Made by a program: the position numbers and the translations under genes
Shown: one piece after another, positions 19,663-32,317 of the stretch
How the letters are laid out: every line of letters starts with the position of its first letter
Position numbering within the stretch: the stretch's first letter is position 1
Assembly: GCF_017357005.1 (NCBI RefSeq)
Contig: NZ_CP071589.1
Coordinates: forward strand, 744,001-808,000
Direction of reading: 5' to 3'
From: Staphylococcus simiae
Lineage (GTDB): Bacteria > Bacillota > Bacilli > Staphylococcales > Staphylococcaceae
Length of the DNA: 64,000 nucleotides
Notes under the pieces: generated by a model
Told to the model about the DNA's origin: nothing
The model's input: the letters and a program-made list of their open reading frames with translations, nothing else
Database searches by the model: none

Positions 19663-21528
19663 GTGCGCCCGGCATGGGTAATTACTAGACGGTGAAAGTC
19701 CGTTACAGGCTTGGTAGTAGGAACTGTTAGCGAAAGACAAGGGTGTCCATTGTGAAATGGAATCTGAAGGAAGTCGGACGCAAACACTCGCACTGACGAA
19801 CAGAAATATCATACAAGGCTATGTGGAATGGATGAATCTGCAATACAAGATAAAGTCCGATACTACCCGAGTTCTATATAGTAAATGATGCAGTGGAATG
19901 AGTGGAAAGTGGTTACTCTTACCCGGGGAGGTCTCATCAGCGATAAAAAAAATCGTAGTAATAACGAATGATGAGAAGTCAGCAGAGGTCATAGTAGGTA
20001 GAAATACTGAAGGACTGAACAATATTCATACAAAGTAAAGAATGGAGGTTAGAGATTTACAACGTACAGAATACAATTAATGATTGGCAACTCATAGAAA
20101 GATAAGTAGTGGAACGAAAAAGGATATATGAGTGCGTACAGTAAATCTTAGGTGAAATGAAAGAAATGTATCGTGAGTCTCCATCTATGATGGAGCTTGT
20201 TGTAAGAGAGAATAATATACAAAAAGCAATTAAGAAAGTGAAGAAAAACAACGGTGCACCTGGCATCGATGGCATGCGAGTAAGTGAATTAACATCACAT
20301 TTCGCAAAATACTTTCCACAAATTAAACAAAAACTGCTTGATGGCACGTATAAGCCACAAGCAGTAAGAAAGGTTGAAATACCTAAATCAAATGGGAAAA
20401 AGCGCGTGCTTGGAATCCCTGTCGCAAGAGACAGAGTTATCCAACAAGCCATTAAACAAGTCATTGAACCTAGTATCGACCGTACTTTCTCAAAACACAG
20501 TCATGGCTTTAGACCGAATCGTAGTACAGGAACTGCACTTAAAGAATGTGCAACATACTATGAAGAAGGTTACTTAGTTGCAGTTGATTGTGATTTAAAA
20601 CAGTGCTTTGATATGTTGAACCATGATAAATTAATGTATCTATTTGAACGACATGTTCAAGATAAAGCCATTTCTAAATTTATTCGTAGAAGCCTACAGG
20701 TTGGTGCAATCGACCTCAATGGTAATTATCGAAGTAGAGAAATAGGTGCACCGCAAGGTGGTGTTATTTCCCCGTTACTTTGTAATATTTATCTTCACGA
20801 ATTAGATAATGAATTGGAGAAACGTGGTCATCGCTTTGTTCGTTATGCAGATGACTTCGTCATCTTTGTACGTACAAAACGAGCGGGTCAACGTGTCATG
20901 GAAAGTGTGACAAAGTTTATCGAAAAAGACCTTAAACTTATTGTAAATAGTGAAAAGAGCAAGGTAGGTTCTATCACACGTTTAAAGTTCTTGAGTTGTC
21001 TAATGACCAAAGTAAATGGCACTTATCGTTTCAGACCGACTATGGAAGCAAGAAGAAATTTAAAACGCACCTTAAGACGTCTAACGAAACGAAATAGACC
21101 AGGTACCTTTAAAGAGATTATATCAGAAATTAATCAAGTAACACGAGGGTGGATAAATTACTTTGGTAAAGGATTTATTACAGGTTTTGTAACGAAGTTA
21201 CAATCATGGTTAAACCGACGCATTAGACAACTAATCCTCAAAAGATGGAAAAGAATAAAAACCAAATATAAGATGTTACGTAAGTATGGACTTGACCATA
21301 AGAGTGCAATGAAAATTGCCAATTCAAGAAAGAAATACTGGCGCTTATCATCAACGCATGAAGTTCATCGTGCACTTACAACAAAACGTCTCTACAAGTG
21401 GGGGTTAGAACCATTAACCCAACTCGCAGAGACGGCTTACGCAAGATATTGAACCGCCGAGTACGGAACCGTACGCTCGGTGGTGTGAGAGGACGGATAA
21501 TCAAATAATGGTTATCCTCCTACTCGAT
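19663..21528 (+). mobile_element. Group IIC intron, copy 1 (1866 nt), after the clpP terminator
   Basis: The 5' end is GTGCGCC and the 3' end is CTACTCGAT. Domain V near 21450-21482 has a 32-base hairpin (ACCGCCGAG...CTCGGTGGT with GAAC tip), and domain VI follows (GGATAA.../TTATCC). It carries a 431-residue reverse transcriptase in domain IV. The element inserted a few bases past a terminator hairpin, which is the target of bacterial class C introns. It appears identical to the copy at 37762. Confidence 0.93.
20157..21452 (+). CDS. Group II intron reverse transcriptase/maturase, copy 1
   Basis: The 431-residue protein has RT blocks NNGAPGIDGM (near residue 34), the HGFRPNRST block, VAVDCDLKQCFD (near 140), APQGGVISPLL and catalytic YADD (in RYADDFVIF). 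A maturase (X) domain follows, with WRLSSTHEVHRALTTKRL near the C-terminus. There is no D or HNH endonuclease domain, as expected for class C enzymes. The ATG follows AGGTG at about 20150. Length and composition match the copy at 38256 exactly. Confidence 0.95.
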   Translation: MKEMYRESPSMMELVVRENNIQKAIKKVKKNNGAPGIDGMRVSELTSHFAKYFPQIKQKLLDGTYKPQAVRKVEIPKSNGKKRVLGIPVARDRVIQQAIKQVIEPSIDRTFSKHSHGFRPNRSTGTALKECATYYEEGYLVAVDCDLKQCFDMLNHDKLMYLFERHVQDKAISKFIRRSLQVGAIDLNGNYRSREIGAPQGGVISPLLCNIYLHELDNELEKRGHRFVRYADDFVIFVRTKRAGQRVMESVTKFIEKDLKLIVNSEKSKVGSITRLKFLSCLMTKVNGTYRFRPTMEARRNLKRTLRRLTKRNRPGTFKEIISEINQVTRGWINYFGKGFITGFVTKLQSWLNRRIRQLILKRWKRIKTKYKMLRKYGLDHKSAMKIANSRKKYWRLSSTHEVHRALTTKRLYKWGLEPLTQLAETAYARY

Positions 21529-21706
21529 TAGAACGATGTTTTGATAATTGTACAAAGGTAGTAATTACTGTAATTGCACCCACAATAATAAAGAACATAG
21601 CTAAAATAATTGAAGGTATTGAATGATTAAAAGTTAAGCAACCAATAATAATTAATATCACACCATTCATTAGTGACAATAAATGAAAAGATTTAGATTG
21701 TTTCAT
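21512..21706 (-). CDS. Small two-helix membrane protein, C-terminus supplied by the intron
   Basis: The 64-residue protein has two hydrophobic segments (LMNGVILIIIGCLTF and IILAMFFIIVGAITVITTF). The start ATG is at 21706 with AAGGAGTG upstream; a GTG nine bases further up lies in that site. The last codons (about five residues and the stop) are read from the 3' end of the group II intron on its antisense strand, so the native C-terminus has been altered. Function is unknown. Confidence 0.65.
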   Translation of the reverse strand: MKQSKSFHLLSLMNGVILIIIGCLTFNHSIPSIILAMFFIIVGAITVITTFVQLSKHRSNRVGG

Positions 21707-21728
21707 TAAGAACACTCCTTAATAATGT

Positions 21729-22631
21729 TTAATCATTAATCAAATCTTCTAGTGCCAATTTTAAATTACTATATTTAAAATTGAAACCTAATGCTTGTAA
21801 TTTATTAGGTATTACTTTTTGAGTATCTAGTATCACTGTTGACATTTGACCAAGTAATGTTCGTAATACTAATCCTGGTACCCATGTTTCATGTGGTTTA
21901 TGCATTGTACGAGCTAGTGTGTAGCCAAAGAAATTTTGTCTTTCTGGTATAGGTGAAGTTAAGTTGAATGGTCCTTGGGCACTTGGATGATTGATCAAAT
22001 ATAAAATAGCGTTAGTTAAGTCATCTATATGAATCCAAGAATACCATTGGCGACCTGATCCTAATTTGCCACCTACATAAAATTGATAAGGTAATTTCAT
22101 TGATTTAAGTGCGCCACCCTCAGAAGATAGCACCATACCAAATCTACCAATGACAACTCTAGTTCCTAATTGCTCGAACTGTTGAGCAAATCGTTCCCAT
22201 TGATAAACAATATCTGATAAGAAATCAAATGGTAAGGTTTTATATAATTCTGTATAAGTCATATATAAGTCAGGAGGGTAATATCCAACAGCACTTGCAT
22301 TAAATAAGACTTTAGGTGCCTGTTGACGTGATTTAAAGAGATCGAATAATGCTTCAGTACTTTGAATTCTGCTGAGCATTAGCGTTTGCTTATATTCTGG
22401 TGTCCAACGTTTATTTAATGTAGCACCTGCTAAATTAATTACGCTATCAATATTATCAGGAACAATTTGTTGCCAATTTGGCTTACTCCAATTAACAAAC
22501 GTTATTTTAGCATCAGATGATGTTTCGTCATGACGCGTTAATATCGTTATATGACAGTCCGTTTTTTTAAGTTCATTTATCAGGCTTGAACCTACTAAAC
22601 CTGTTCCACCAGTAATTAAATAGTTTTTCAA
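21729..22631 (-). CDS. TIGR01777-type NAD-dependent epimerase/dehydratase
   Basis: The 300-residue extended short-chain dehydrogenase has the Rossmann motif ITGGTGLVG at the N-terminus, the [11 protein letters not shown] signature, FNASAVGYY (catalytic Tyr region) and a C-terminal DUF1731-type tail. The family includes YfcH of E. coli and is sometimes called SulA-like; no reaction is established. TTG at 22631 is chosen as the start because AAGGTGGG lies eight bases upstream; the longer ORF has no ribosome-binding site. It is co-oriented with the 21512 gene. Confidence 0.82.
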   Translation of the reverse strand: MKNYLITGGTGLVGSSLINELKKTDCHITILTRHDETSSDAKITFVNWSKPNWQQIVPDNIDSVINLAGATLNKRWTPEYKQTLMLSRIQSTEALFDLFKSRQQAPKVLFNASAVGYYPPDLYMTYTELYKTLPFDFLSDIVYQWERFAQQFEQLGTRVVIGRFGMVLSSEGGALKSMKLPYQFYVGGKLGSGRQWYSWIHIDDLTNAILYLINHPSAQGPFNLTSPIPERQNFFGYTLARTMHKPHETWVPGLVLRTLLGQMSTVILDTQKVIPNKLQALGFNFKYSNLKLALEDLIND

Positions 22632-22762
22632 AATAATCCCACCTTGAAAGTTAATTGTAAATATTTGATAATTATTCTTATTATTCAAAGGTTATTCAAA
22701 AATTAGACATTAAGATGTCATTTTAACTTTTAGCAATGCATTTAAATAAATATGATATAAGT

Positions 22763-22768
22763 TATAAT
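22763..22768 (+). promoter_or_regulatory. -10 of the small RNA promoter
   Basis: TATAAT sits here with TTTAAA at 22741-22746, 16 bases upstream. Transcription would begin at about 22775. Confidence 0.6.
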
Positions 22769-22774
22769 AAAGAT

Positions 22775-22900
22775 GTACCTTCGATATCTAATAAACATCT
22801 CTTATTAAGTATATGTAAACGCTGCATGATACAACGAAGGTAAATTTTGACTCCCTTTAGTAGTAAGACCCGTGCGAGAATCGTACGGGTCTTATTTTTG
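22775..22900 (+). ncRNA. rsaH: Small RNA, probably RsaH
   Basis: The stretch has its own promoter, a closing stem TACCTTCG/CGAAGGTA (22776-22783 with 22835-22842), an unpaired CUCCC stretch (GACTCCCTTT at 22850-22859) and a terminator hairpin AAGACCCGT...ACGGGTCTT followed by T residues. No ORF is present. Staphylococcal RsaH is a small RNA of this size with a C-rich unpaired motif, and I recall it being encoded between the gene matching 21729 and the cggR neighbourhood. The identity is from memory of location, structure and size, not from an alignment. Confidence 0.65.
22865..22899 (+). terminator. Terminator of the small RNA
   Basis: The stem 22865-22877 with 22881-22893 has a GAA loop and a TTTTT tail. 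Confidence 0.9.
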
Positions 22901-23355
22901 TTGTTCTTATAAAAGGTGTAGAAAGGAAGGTAAGTTAAATAACATTAAATTCCTTGATATTATCAAAATTTAAAAAGTTATGAATAACATTTGAAGCAAC
23001 GTTATTATACTATACCCATTTATTGATGTAATTAATTATGACTTTGTAATTATAAGAAGTTACAATGTTGAAAATTGGGGTATATTTCTATATATAAGTA
23101 ATTTGAAAGTTAATAAAGAAAATGAAGAGGTTTCTATTTTTTATTTTAAATGATGAGTTAATAAATGTTGTATTTAAACTGTAGATGTTAAGATAGAATT
23201 TAATTCAATTTCTTTGTAGGTATGTTAAATGAACAAGTCTATTAAACCATGTATTTCTATATAAACAGAACTGAGCCATTTACTGAAATATATTGAGTTT
23301 AATTAATTTGTGCAACATATAATAAAGATTAATAAGATTTAAAGTGAGGGAGAGT
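22901..23355. other. Gene-free stretch before the 23356 gene
   Basis: About 455 bases of very AT-rich sequence lie here with no ORF, no strong hairpin and no clear promoter motif. The region presumably contains the promoter of the 23356 gene. Confidence 0.4.
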
Positions 23356-24048
23356 ATGTCGAATCAACATAACGACTACAATAATATTGAAGGTCAAGAC
23401 AAAAAGAAAATGAGCACGGTATCTAAAATAATTAGTGCTATTATCGTGCTGTTATTATTATTTGGTTTAGCATTTGCTATATTTGCGTTTGTAGATCATT
23501 CTAATAAATCTAAAGAGCGTTTAGAGCATGAACAAGAACAACGTGAAAAAAAGAAACAAGATGATATAGAAAAAGAACAAAAAGAAAAGGAAAAACAACA
23601 AGATGACATAGATAATCAAGAAAATCAAAGCCAACAACAACGTTCACAAAATAATGCTACTCAAGCACCAGTAAGACAACAAAGCAGTAATACATCACAA
23701 CAGCAATCTAATCAGAATAATCAAAAAGAAAAAGCGACTAGCGATGACAAAGCAAAAACTGATAAAGATTCAGACTCTAAAGATAAAGATGATGAAGCAT
23801 CAAATAAAGAGCAAAGTGATGACAAAGCAGATAGCAATAAAGAACAAGCTAAGCCACAACAAAATAATAATGCTAATCAACAACAACAGACACAACGACC
23901 AACACAACCACAACAACAAGCAGGTGGTGGTGCTGCAAATAGTAATAGTGGAAACAGTAATAATCAAGCTACCACAGCACCTAGACAAGCACCACAACAG
24001 AGTCAAAGTTCCAATGCAACACAAGCTAATAGACAAAGTGGCAATTAA
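23356..24048 (+). CDS. Membrane-anchored low-complexity (Gln/Asn/Lys/Asp-rich) surface protein
   Basis: The 230-residue protein has a short cytosolic N-terminus, one transmembrane segment (IISAIIVLLLLFGLAFAIFAF, about residues 23-43) and a long hydrophilic tail. The tail has a charged Glu/Lys/Gln coiled-coil part, then Lys/Asp-rich and Gln/Asn/Ala-rich low-complexity parts. There is no LPXTG signal. ATG 23356 follows GTGAGGGAGAG; an upstream GTG belongs to that site. It may be a cell-wall-spanning or division-associated protein, but no family is recognised. A terminator follows. Confidence 0.7.
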   Translation: MSNQHNDYNNIEGQDKKKMSTVSKIISAIIVLLLLFGLAFAIFAFVDHSNKSKERLEHEQEQREKKKQDDIEKEQKEKEKQQDDIDNQENQSQQQRSQNNATQAPVRQQSSNTSQQQSNQNNQKEKATSDDKAKTDKDSDSKDKDDEASNKEQSDDKADSNKEQAKPQQNNNANQQQQTQRPTQPQQQAGGGAANSNSGNSNNQATTAPRQAPQQSQSSNATQANRQSGN

Positions 24049-24099
24049 TATTTAACTCTAGTTCATTACAATTAAAAAACAAATACTCAATCAATACTA

Positions 24100-24139
24100 A
24101 ACTGTCAGTGAGACAAAATAACTCACTGACAGTTTTTTT
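24100..24139 (+). terminator. Terminator after the 23356 gene
   Basis: The perfect 13-bp stem AACTGTCAGTGAG/CTCACTGACAGTT is followed by TTTTTTT. Confidence 0.9.
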
Positions 24140-24140
24140 A

Positions 24141-24218
24141 AGTTCTCTAATTTTTTAAGACTGATAAAAAAGAATAATTTAAAAATAATTATGTATCAGT
24201 CCAATTTGGAAGAGAACC
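24141..24218 (+). repeat. Dispersed palindromic repeat, member 3 (minimal form, 78 bp)
   Basis: It has the end arms AGTTCTCT and AGAGAACC and the inner GACTGATAA/TATCAGTCC arms, with no central module. It shows what the family looks like without the core. Confidence 0.8.
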
Positions 24219-24264
24219 TTTTTTATTGAATTGGAAATTGACAATTGAGATGACTTGACCAATG

Positions 24265-24492
24265 TTAAAATACCCACCAAATGATAGCGGTAATGATGAA
24301 AGAAATAATTAAAATGACAAAGCAACCCATGGCACAACCACATCCTTGAAGTCGACAACTAAAGTGATAGTTACCATTAAATGCTACAGATTGACGGTTT
24401 TGTTTGAAATACATATTTCCTTTATATTCTGGGTCGCTAGGATCTAAGACTTGTTGCTCTGAATTATTATTTGATAAATTTTCATTATGCAT
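24265..24492 (-). CDS. Small membrane protein with a Cys-rich turn
   Basis: The 75-residue protein has a hydrophilic N-terminal half (two blocks of Asn and Ser/Glu residues), a CRLQGCGCAMGC cluster of four cysteines and a C-terminal transmembrane helix (FVILIISFIITAIIWWVF). It starts at ATG 24492 with GGTGTGA upstream. The cysteines sit just before the membrane segment and could bind a metal or be acylated. No family is recognised. Confidence 0.6.
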   Translation of the reverse strand: MHNENLSNNNSEQQVLDPSDPEYKGNMYFKQNRQSVAFNGNYHFSCRLQGCGCAMGCFVILIISFIITAIIWWVF

Positions 24493-24665
24493 GACGCAAT
24501 CACACCTTTATTATCGTGTTATATTCTAGAATGATTAATTATAACAAGAAAGGGTATAACGTTCATTAAATACAATAACTACTGTTATTAAATAGTTGAG
24601 ACGAAGTAACTTGTTATGAGTGAAAACGTTTTATCAAATTATTTAGAAAATTTAAGTTAATCCAC

Positions 24666-24694
24666 TTGCATTTTGTGAAATACAATAGTAGTAT
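24666..24694 (+). promoter_or_regulatory. Promoter of the cggR-gapA operon
   Basis: TTGCAT (24666-24671) and TAGTAT (24689-24694) are separated by 17 bases. A cre-like TGAAAACGTTTTAT (24621-24634) lies upstream. Confidence 0.55.
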
Positions 24695-24712
24695 TGCATG
24701 TGTAAAGAGGTT

Positions 24713-24742
24713 GAATTTTGTCCCAGGTGGGACTTAATAAGA
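24713..24742 (+). promoter_or_regulatory. Putative CggR operator
   Basis: A 14-base palindrome GTCCCAGGTGGGAC (24720-24733) lies between the promoter and cggR, in two GGGAC/TGTC-like half units about 20 bases apart. B. subtilis CggR binds direct repeats of CGGGACN6TGTC placed downstream of its own promoter, and this arrangement fits. Confidence 0.6.
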
Positions 24743-24796
24743 CAATCACTGTTTGATAGCTATTGATATTTTCAACATTAAGAGGAGGAGGTAGTA

Positions 24797-25810
24797 GTGA
24801 AAGACTTATTACAAGTTCAACAAAAACTTATACCAGATCTTATTGATAAGATGTATAAACGTTTTTCGATTCTCACTACTATTTCTAAGAATCAACCAGT
24901 TGGTCGTCGAAGTTTAAGTGAACACATGGATATGACTGAGCGTGTATTACGTTCAGAAACAGATATGTTGAAGAAACAAGATTTGATTAAGGTCAAACCT
25001 ACAGGAATGGAAATTACTGTAGAAGGTCAACAAGTACTTGAGAGATTGAAATCCTATTTCGATATTTATGTTGACGATAATCGTTTAGCAGAAGATATTA
25101 GAAGTAAATTTCAAATTAAGGAAGTACATGTTGTTCCAGGAGATGCAGACCATAATCAATCAGTTAAAGCAGATCTTGGTAGACTAGCGGGACAATTATT
25201 AGAAAGTTCGCTATATGAAGATGCTATCGTTTCTGTGACTGGTGGTTCAACTATGGCTTATGTAAGTGAAGCTATTCATTTATTACCATTTAATGTTTTC
25301 TTTGTTCCAGCACGAGGTGGTCTTGGTGAAAATGTTGTTTTTCAAGCAAATACCATTGCTGCGAGTATGGCTCAACAAGCTGGTGGTTATTACACAACGA
25401 TGTATGTACCAGATAACGTGAGCGAAACAACGTATAAAACATTAATGTTAGAACCGTCAGTAATCAATACATTAGACAAAATTAAACAAGCAAACGTAAC
25501 TGTACACGGTATCGGTGATGCGCTGAAGATGGCGCATAGACGTCAGTCACCTCAAGAGGTTATTGATAAACTTCAACATCACCAAGCCGTCGGAGAGGCA
25601 TTCGGATATTATTTTGATAATCAAGGTCACATCGTTCATAAAGTAAAAACAATTGGACTACAGTTAGAAGATCTTGAATCAAAAGATTTTATTTTTGCAG
25701 TTGCCGGTGGACAATCAAAAGGACAAGCAATTAAAGCATACCTTTCAATTGCACCTAAAAATACTGTGTTAATCACAGATGAAGCAGCCGCAAAAATAAT
25801 ACTTGAATAA
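24797..25810 (+). CDS. cggR: Central glycolytic genes regulator CggR (GapR)
   Basis: The 337-residue SorC/DeoR-family repressor has an N-terminal winged helix (about residues 30-80) and a C-terminal sugar-phosphate-binding domain with the VTGGSTMAYVSE motif. CggR represses the gap operon and is relieved by fructose-1,6-bisphosphate. The start here is a GTG at 24797 after GGAGGAGG. It precedes gapA by 52 bases, in which a short hairpin (AAAAAGT...ACTTTTT, 25815-25834) marks a possible mRNA processing site. Confidence 0.93.
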   Translation: MKDLLQVQQKLIPDLIDKMYKRFSILTTISKNQPVGRRSLSEHMDMTERVLRSETDMLKKQDLIKVKPTGMEITVEGQQVLERLKSYFDIYVDDNRLAEDIRSKFQIKEVHVVPGDADHNQSVKADLGRLAGQLLESSLYEDAIVSVTGGSTMAYVSEAIHLLPFNVFFVPARGGLGENVVFQANTIAASMAQQAGGYYTTMYVPDNVSETTYKTLMLEPSVINTLDKIKQANVTVHGIGDALKMAHRRQSPQEVIDKLQHHQAVGEAFGYYFDNQGHIVHKVKTIGLQLEDLESKDFIFAVAGGQSKGQAIKAYLSIAPKNTVLITDEAAAKIILE

Positions 25811-25826
25811 GAGATAAAAAGTTTAA

Positions 25827-26873
<1,047 letters not shown>

Positions 26874-26933
26874 TAACAGCATAGTTAATATTACTAGTGC
26901 TCAGAACTATTCATCATAAATAATGCTTATGAG

Positions 26934-26970
26934 TAAGCGGGGAGCACATACGCTTCTCCGCTTATTTTTA
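26934..26970 (+). terminator. Intercistronic hairpin between gapA and pgk
   Basis: TAAGCGGGGAGC pairs with GCTTCTCCGCTTA with one bulge and is followed by TTTTTAT. It probably attenuates or stabilises the transcript rather than ending it fully, since pgk continues in the same direction. Confidence 0.7.
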
Positions 26971-27003
26971 TATTAAAGTTCCTAAAAACAAGGAGGAAAC
27001 ACC

Positions 27004-28194
27004 ATGGCTAAAAAAATTGTTTCTGATTTAGATTTGAAAGGTAAAACAGTTTTAGTGCGTGCCGATTTTAATGTGCCATTAAAAGATGGAGAAATTACAA
27101 ACGATAACCGTATTGTTCAAGCTTTACCAACGATTCAATATATTATTGAACAAGGTGGCAAAGTTGTTTTATTCTCACACTTAGGTAAAGTAAAAGAAGA
27201 AAGTGACAAAGAAAAATTAACATTACGCCCAGTTGCTGAAGATTTATCACAAAAATTAGGTAAAGATGTTGTCTTTGTTCCTGAAACACGTGGAGAAACT
27301 TTAGAAACAGCTATCAAAAATCTTAAAGAAGGCGACGTATTATTAGTTGAAAATACTCGTTTCGAAGATTTAGATGGTAAAAAAGAATCTAAAAATGATC
27401 CTGAATTAGGTAAATATTGGGCTTCACTAGGCGACGTTTTCGTCAATGATGCTTTCGGTACAGCGCACCGTGAACATGCTTCTAACGTTGGTATTTCATC
27501 GAATCTTGAAACTGCAGCTGGTTATTTAATGGACAAAGAAATTAAATTTATTGGTGGCGTAGTTAATGATCCTAAGAAACCTGTTGTAGCTATCTTAGGT
27601 GGTGCTAAAGTTTCTGACAAAATTAATGTTATCAAAAACTTAGTTAACATTGCAGATAAAATTATTATCGGTGGTGGAATGGCGTATACATTCTTGAAAG
27701 CCCAAGGTAAAGAAATCGGTTTATCATTACTTGAAGAAGATAAAATTGATTTCGCTAAAGAATTACTTGAAAAACATGGTGACAGAATTGTCTTACCAGT
27801 TGATGCAAAAGTAGCTAAAGAATTTTCTAATGATGCAAAAATCACTGTAGTTTCAATAGATGATATCCCTGCTGACCAAGAAGCAATGGATATTGGTCCT
27901 AACACAGTTAAATTATTTGCTGATGAATTAGAAGGTGCTCATACAGTAGTATGGAATGGACCTATGGGTGTATTCGAATTTAGTAACTTTGCTCAAGGTA
28001 CTATCGGTGTATGTAAAGCAATTGCTAATCTTAAAGATGCTATCACAATTATTGGTGGCGGAGATTCAGCTGCTGCAGCAATCTCATTAGGATTCGAAAA
28101 AGACTTCACACATATTTCTACTGGTGGCGGTGCATCATTAGAATATCTTGAAGGTAAAGAATTACCTGGTATTAAAGCAATAGATGATAAATAA
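27004..28194 (+). CDS. pgk: Phosphoglycerate kinase
   Basis: This enzyme transfers phosphate from 1,3-bisphosphoglycerate to ADP. The 396 residues match the family length. Visible motifs are VRADFNVPL near residue 18, the nucleotide-binding GGAKVSDK near 200 and the C-terminal GGGDSAAA. It starts at ATG 27004 after AAGGAGG. It is the second enzyme of the glycolytic block. Confidence 0.98.
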   Translation: MAKKIVSDLDLKGKTVLVRADFNVPLKDGEITNDNRIVQALPTIQYIIEQGGKVVLFSHLGKVKEESDKEKLTLRPVAEDLSQKLGKDVVFVPETRGETLETAIKNLKEGDVLLVENTRFEDLDGKKESKNDPELGKYWASLGDVFVNDAFGTAHREHASNVGISSNLETAAGYLMDKEIKFIGGVVNDPKKPVVAILGGAKVSDKINVIKNLVNIADKIIIGGGMAYTFLKAQGKEIGLSLLEEDKIDFAKELLEKHGDRIVLPVDAKVAKEFSNDAKITVVSIDDIPADQEAMDIGPNTVKLFADELEGAHTVVWNGPMGVFEFSNFAQGTIGVCKAIANLKDAITIIGGGDSAAAAISLGFEKDFTHISTGGGASLEYLEGKELPGIKAIDDK

Positions 28195-28304
28195 TGAATA
28201 ACCAATAAAAGTGATGTGCATGTTTTTGTTATTTTTATAAAGGGAACACAATAATATAAAGTTTTGTTACATCACTTTTCAAAAAATAATTTTCAAAAAT
28301 TTAA

Positions 28305-29078
<774 letters not shown>

Positions 29079-29080
29079 GT

Positions 29081-30598
29081 ATGGCTAAGAAACCAACTGC
29101 ATTAATTATTTTAGATGGTTTTGCAAATCGTGAAAGTGAACACGGTAATGCTGTTAAGTTAGCACACAAACCTAATTTTGATCGCTATTATAGTAAATAT
29201 CCAACTACTCAAATCGAAGCTAGTGGCTTAGATGTAGGTCTACCTGAAGGACAAATGGGTAACTCAGAAGTTGGACATATGAATATTGGTGCTGGCCGTA
29301 TCGTGTATCAAAGTTTAACTCGTATTAATAAATCAATCGAAGATGGTGACTTCTTTGAAAATGAAGTGCTAAATGACGCGATTGCACATGTTAAATCACA
29401 CGATTCAGCATTACACATCTTCGGTTTACTTTCAGATGGTGGCGTTCATAGTCACTACAAACATTTATTTGCTTTATTAGAATTAGCTAAAAAGCAAGAT
29501 GTAAAACAAGTATACGTTCATGCATTTTTAGATGGCCGTGACGTTGATCAAAAATCTGCACTTAAATATATTGAAGAAACTGAAGCTAAATTTAAAGAAC
29601 TAGGTATTGGACAATTTGCTTCAGTATCAGGTCGTTATTATGCAATGGACCGTGACAAACGTTGGGAACGTGAAGAAAAAGCTTACAATGCGATTCGTAA
29701 CATTGATGCACCTGTATACAAATCAGCTAAAGAAGGCGTTGAAGCTAGTTATAATGAAGGTTTAACTGATGAATTCGTTGTACCATTTATTGTTGAAGAT
29801 CAAAATAGTGGTGTTAATGATGGAGATGCAGTCATCTTCTTTAACTTCCGTCCAGACAGAGCTGCGCAATTATCAGAAGTGTTTACGAATAGAGCATTTG
29901 ATGGTTTCAAAATTGAACGTATTAACGATTTATTCTATGCAACATTTACTAAATACAATGATAATGTAGATGCAGCTATCGTATTCGAAAAAGTTGATTT
30001 AACAAATACAATTGGTGAAGTTGTTCAAGATAATAACTTAACACAATTAAGAATTGCTGAAACTGAAAAATATCCACACGTTACTTACTTTATGAGTGGC
30101 GGTCGTAACGAAGAATTTAAAGGTGAACGTCGTCGTCTAATCGATTCTCCAAAAGTTGCGACATACGACTTAAAACCTGAAATGAGTGCTTATGAAGTTA
30201 AGGATGCCTTAATTGAAGAATTAGACAAAGGTGATTTAGATTTAATCTTATTAAACTTTGCTAATCCAGATATGGTTGGACATAGCGGTATGTTAGAACC
30301 AACAATTAAAGCTATTGAAGCTGTCGATGAATGTTTAGGTGAAGTTGTTGATAAAATCATCTCAATGGATGGACATGCAATTATTACTGCAGACCATGGT
30401 AACTCTGACCAAGTATTAACTGATGATGATCAACCAATGACAACTCATACGACTAACCCAGTACCAGTCATTGTTACTAAAGAAGGCGTAACATTACGTG
30501 AAACTGGTCGTTTAGGTGACTTAGCACCTACATTATTAGACTTATTAAATGTTGAACAACCAGCAGATATGACTGGTGAATCATTAATCAAACATTAA
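29081..30598 (+). CDS. gpmI: 2,3-bisphosphoglycerate-independent phosphoglycerate mutase
   Basis: This manganese enzyme isomerises 3- and 2-phosphoglycerate. The 505 residues match the family. The phosphoserine site is in [17 protein letters not shown] (Ser near residue 62), and the metal ligands include TADHGNSD near the C-terminus. Two bases separate it from tpiA, so the two are translationally linked. It belongs to the alkaline phosphatase superfamily. Confidence 0.98.
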   Translation: MAKKPTALIILDGFANRESEHGNAVKLAHKPNFDRYYSKYPTTQIEASGLDVGLPEGQMGNSEVGHMNIGAGRIVYQSLTRINKSIEDGDFFENEVLNDAIAHVKSHDSALHIFGLLSDGGVHSHYKHLFALLELAKKQDVKQVYVHAFLDGRDVDQKSALKYIEETEAKFKELGIGQFASVSGRYYAMDRDKRWEREEKAYNAIRNIDAPVYKSAKEGVEASYNEGLTDEFVVPFIVEDQNSGVNDGDAVIFFNFRPDRAAQLSEVFTNRAFDGFKIERINDLFYATFTKYNDNVDAAIVFEKVDLTNTIGEVVQDNNLTQLRIAETEKYPHVTYFMSGGRNEEFKGERRRLIDSPKVATYDLKPEMSAYEVKDALIEELDKGDLDLILLNFANPDMVGHSGMLEPTIKAIEAVDECLGEVVDKIISMDGHAIITADHGNSDQVLTDDDQPMTTHTTNPVPVIVTKEGVTLRETGRLGDLAPTLLDLLNVEQPADMTGESLIKH

Positions 30599-30683
30599 TC
30601 ATGTAAAAATGGTTAAGTAAACGCTTAATGACACTTATTTTTAACAATTACTAGTATTATCATTTTATTAAATGAATAAATAA

Positions 30684-32033
<1,350 letters not shown>

Positions 32034-32133
32034 GATTTAAATATAGACACTAATATAATTTGAGTTGAGTTGAATTATATTAGTAACATGAAAGTTTTTG
32101 AGTTCACGCAAAAAGTTCACGCTTTTATATATG

Positions 32134-32168
32134 CCTGTCACAGAGTTGAGACTGTGGCAGGTTTTTTT
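32134..32168 (+). terminator. Terminator of eno
   Basis: CCTGTCACAG/CTGTGGCAGG with an 8-base loop and a 7-T tail is present. A decayed group II intron end lies about 10 bases downstream. Confidence 0.92.
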
Positions 32169-32178
32169 ATTGATATTT

Positions 32179-32275
32179 ACAGCTTACATAAGATATTGAA
32201 CCATCGAGTACGGAACTGTACGCTTGATGGTGTGAGGGGATGAATAATCAAATAATAGTTATCCTCTTACTCGAT
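32179..32275 (+). mobile_element. 3' remnant of a group IIC intron after the eno terminator
   Basis: The 97-base segment aligns with the last 97 bases of the two full introns (…AGATATTGAACC…CTTACTCGAT). Domain V is kept as a hairpin, with paired changes relative to the intact copies: ACCGCCGAG...CTCGGTGGT there is ACCATCGAG...CTTGATGG here. The rest of the intron is missing, and the segment sits just after a terminator hairpin like its relatives. Confidence 0.88.
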
Positions 32276-32317
32276 TGTTGTCAGATTGCATTGCCAAATT
32301 TGATGGATGAAAAATAA

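Noticed and set aside
19608-19812. Minus-strand ORFs inside the group II introns (19608-20464 and 37648-38563)
   Set aside because: They are antisense to the intron RNA and the RT gene, appear equally in both copies because the copies are identical, and have no ribosome-binding sites or recognisable motifs.
22813-22826. TGTAAACGCTGCAT as a catabolite-response element
   Set aside because: It lies inside the small RNA and misses the conserved right half of the consensus; more likely a stem part.
27135-28205. Minus-strand ORFs over pgk and other highly expressed genes
   Set aside because: Codon bias of the sense gene creates long antisense frames; none has a start site or a known domain.
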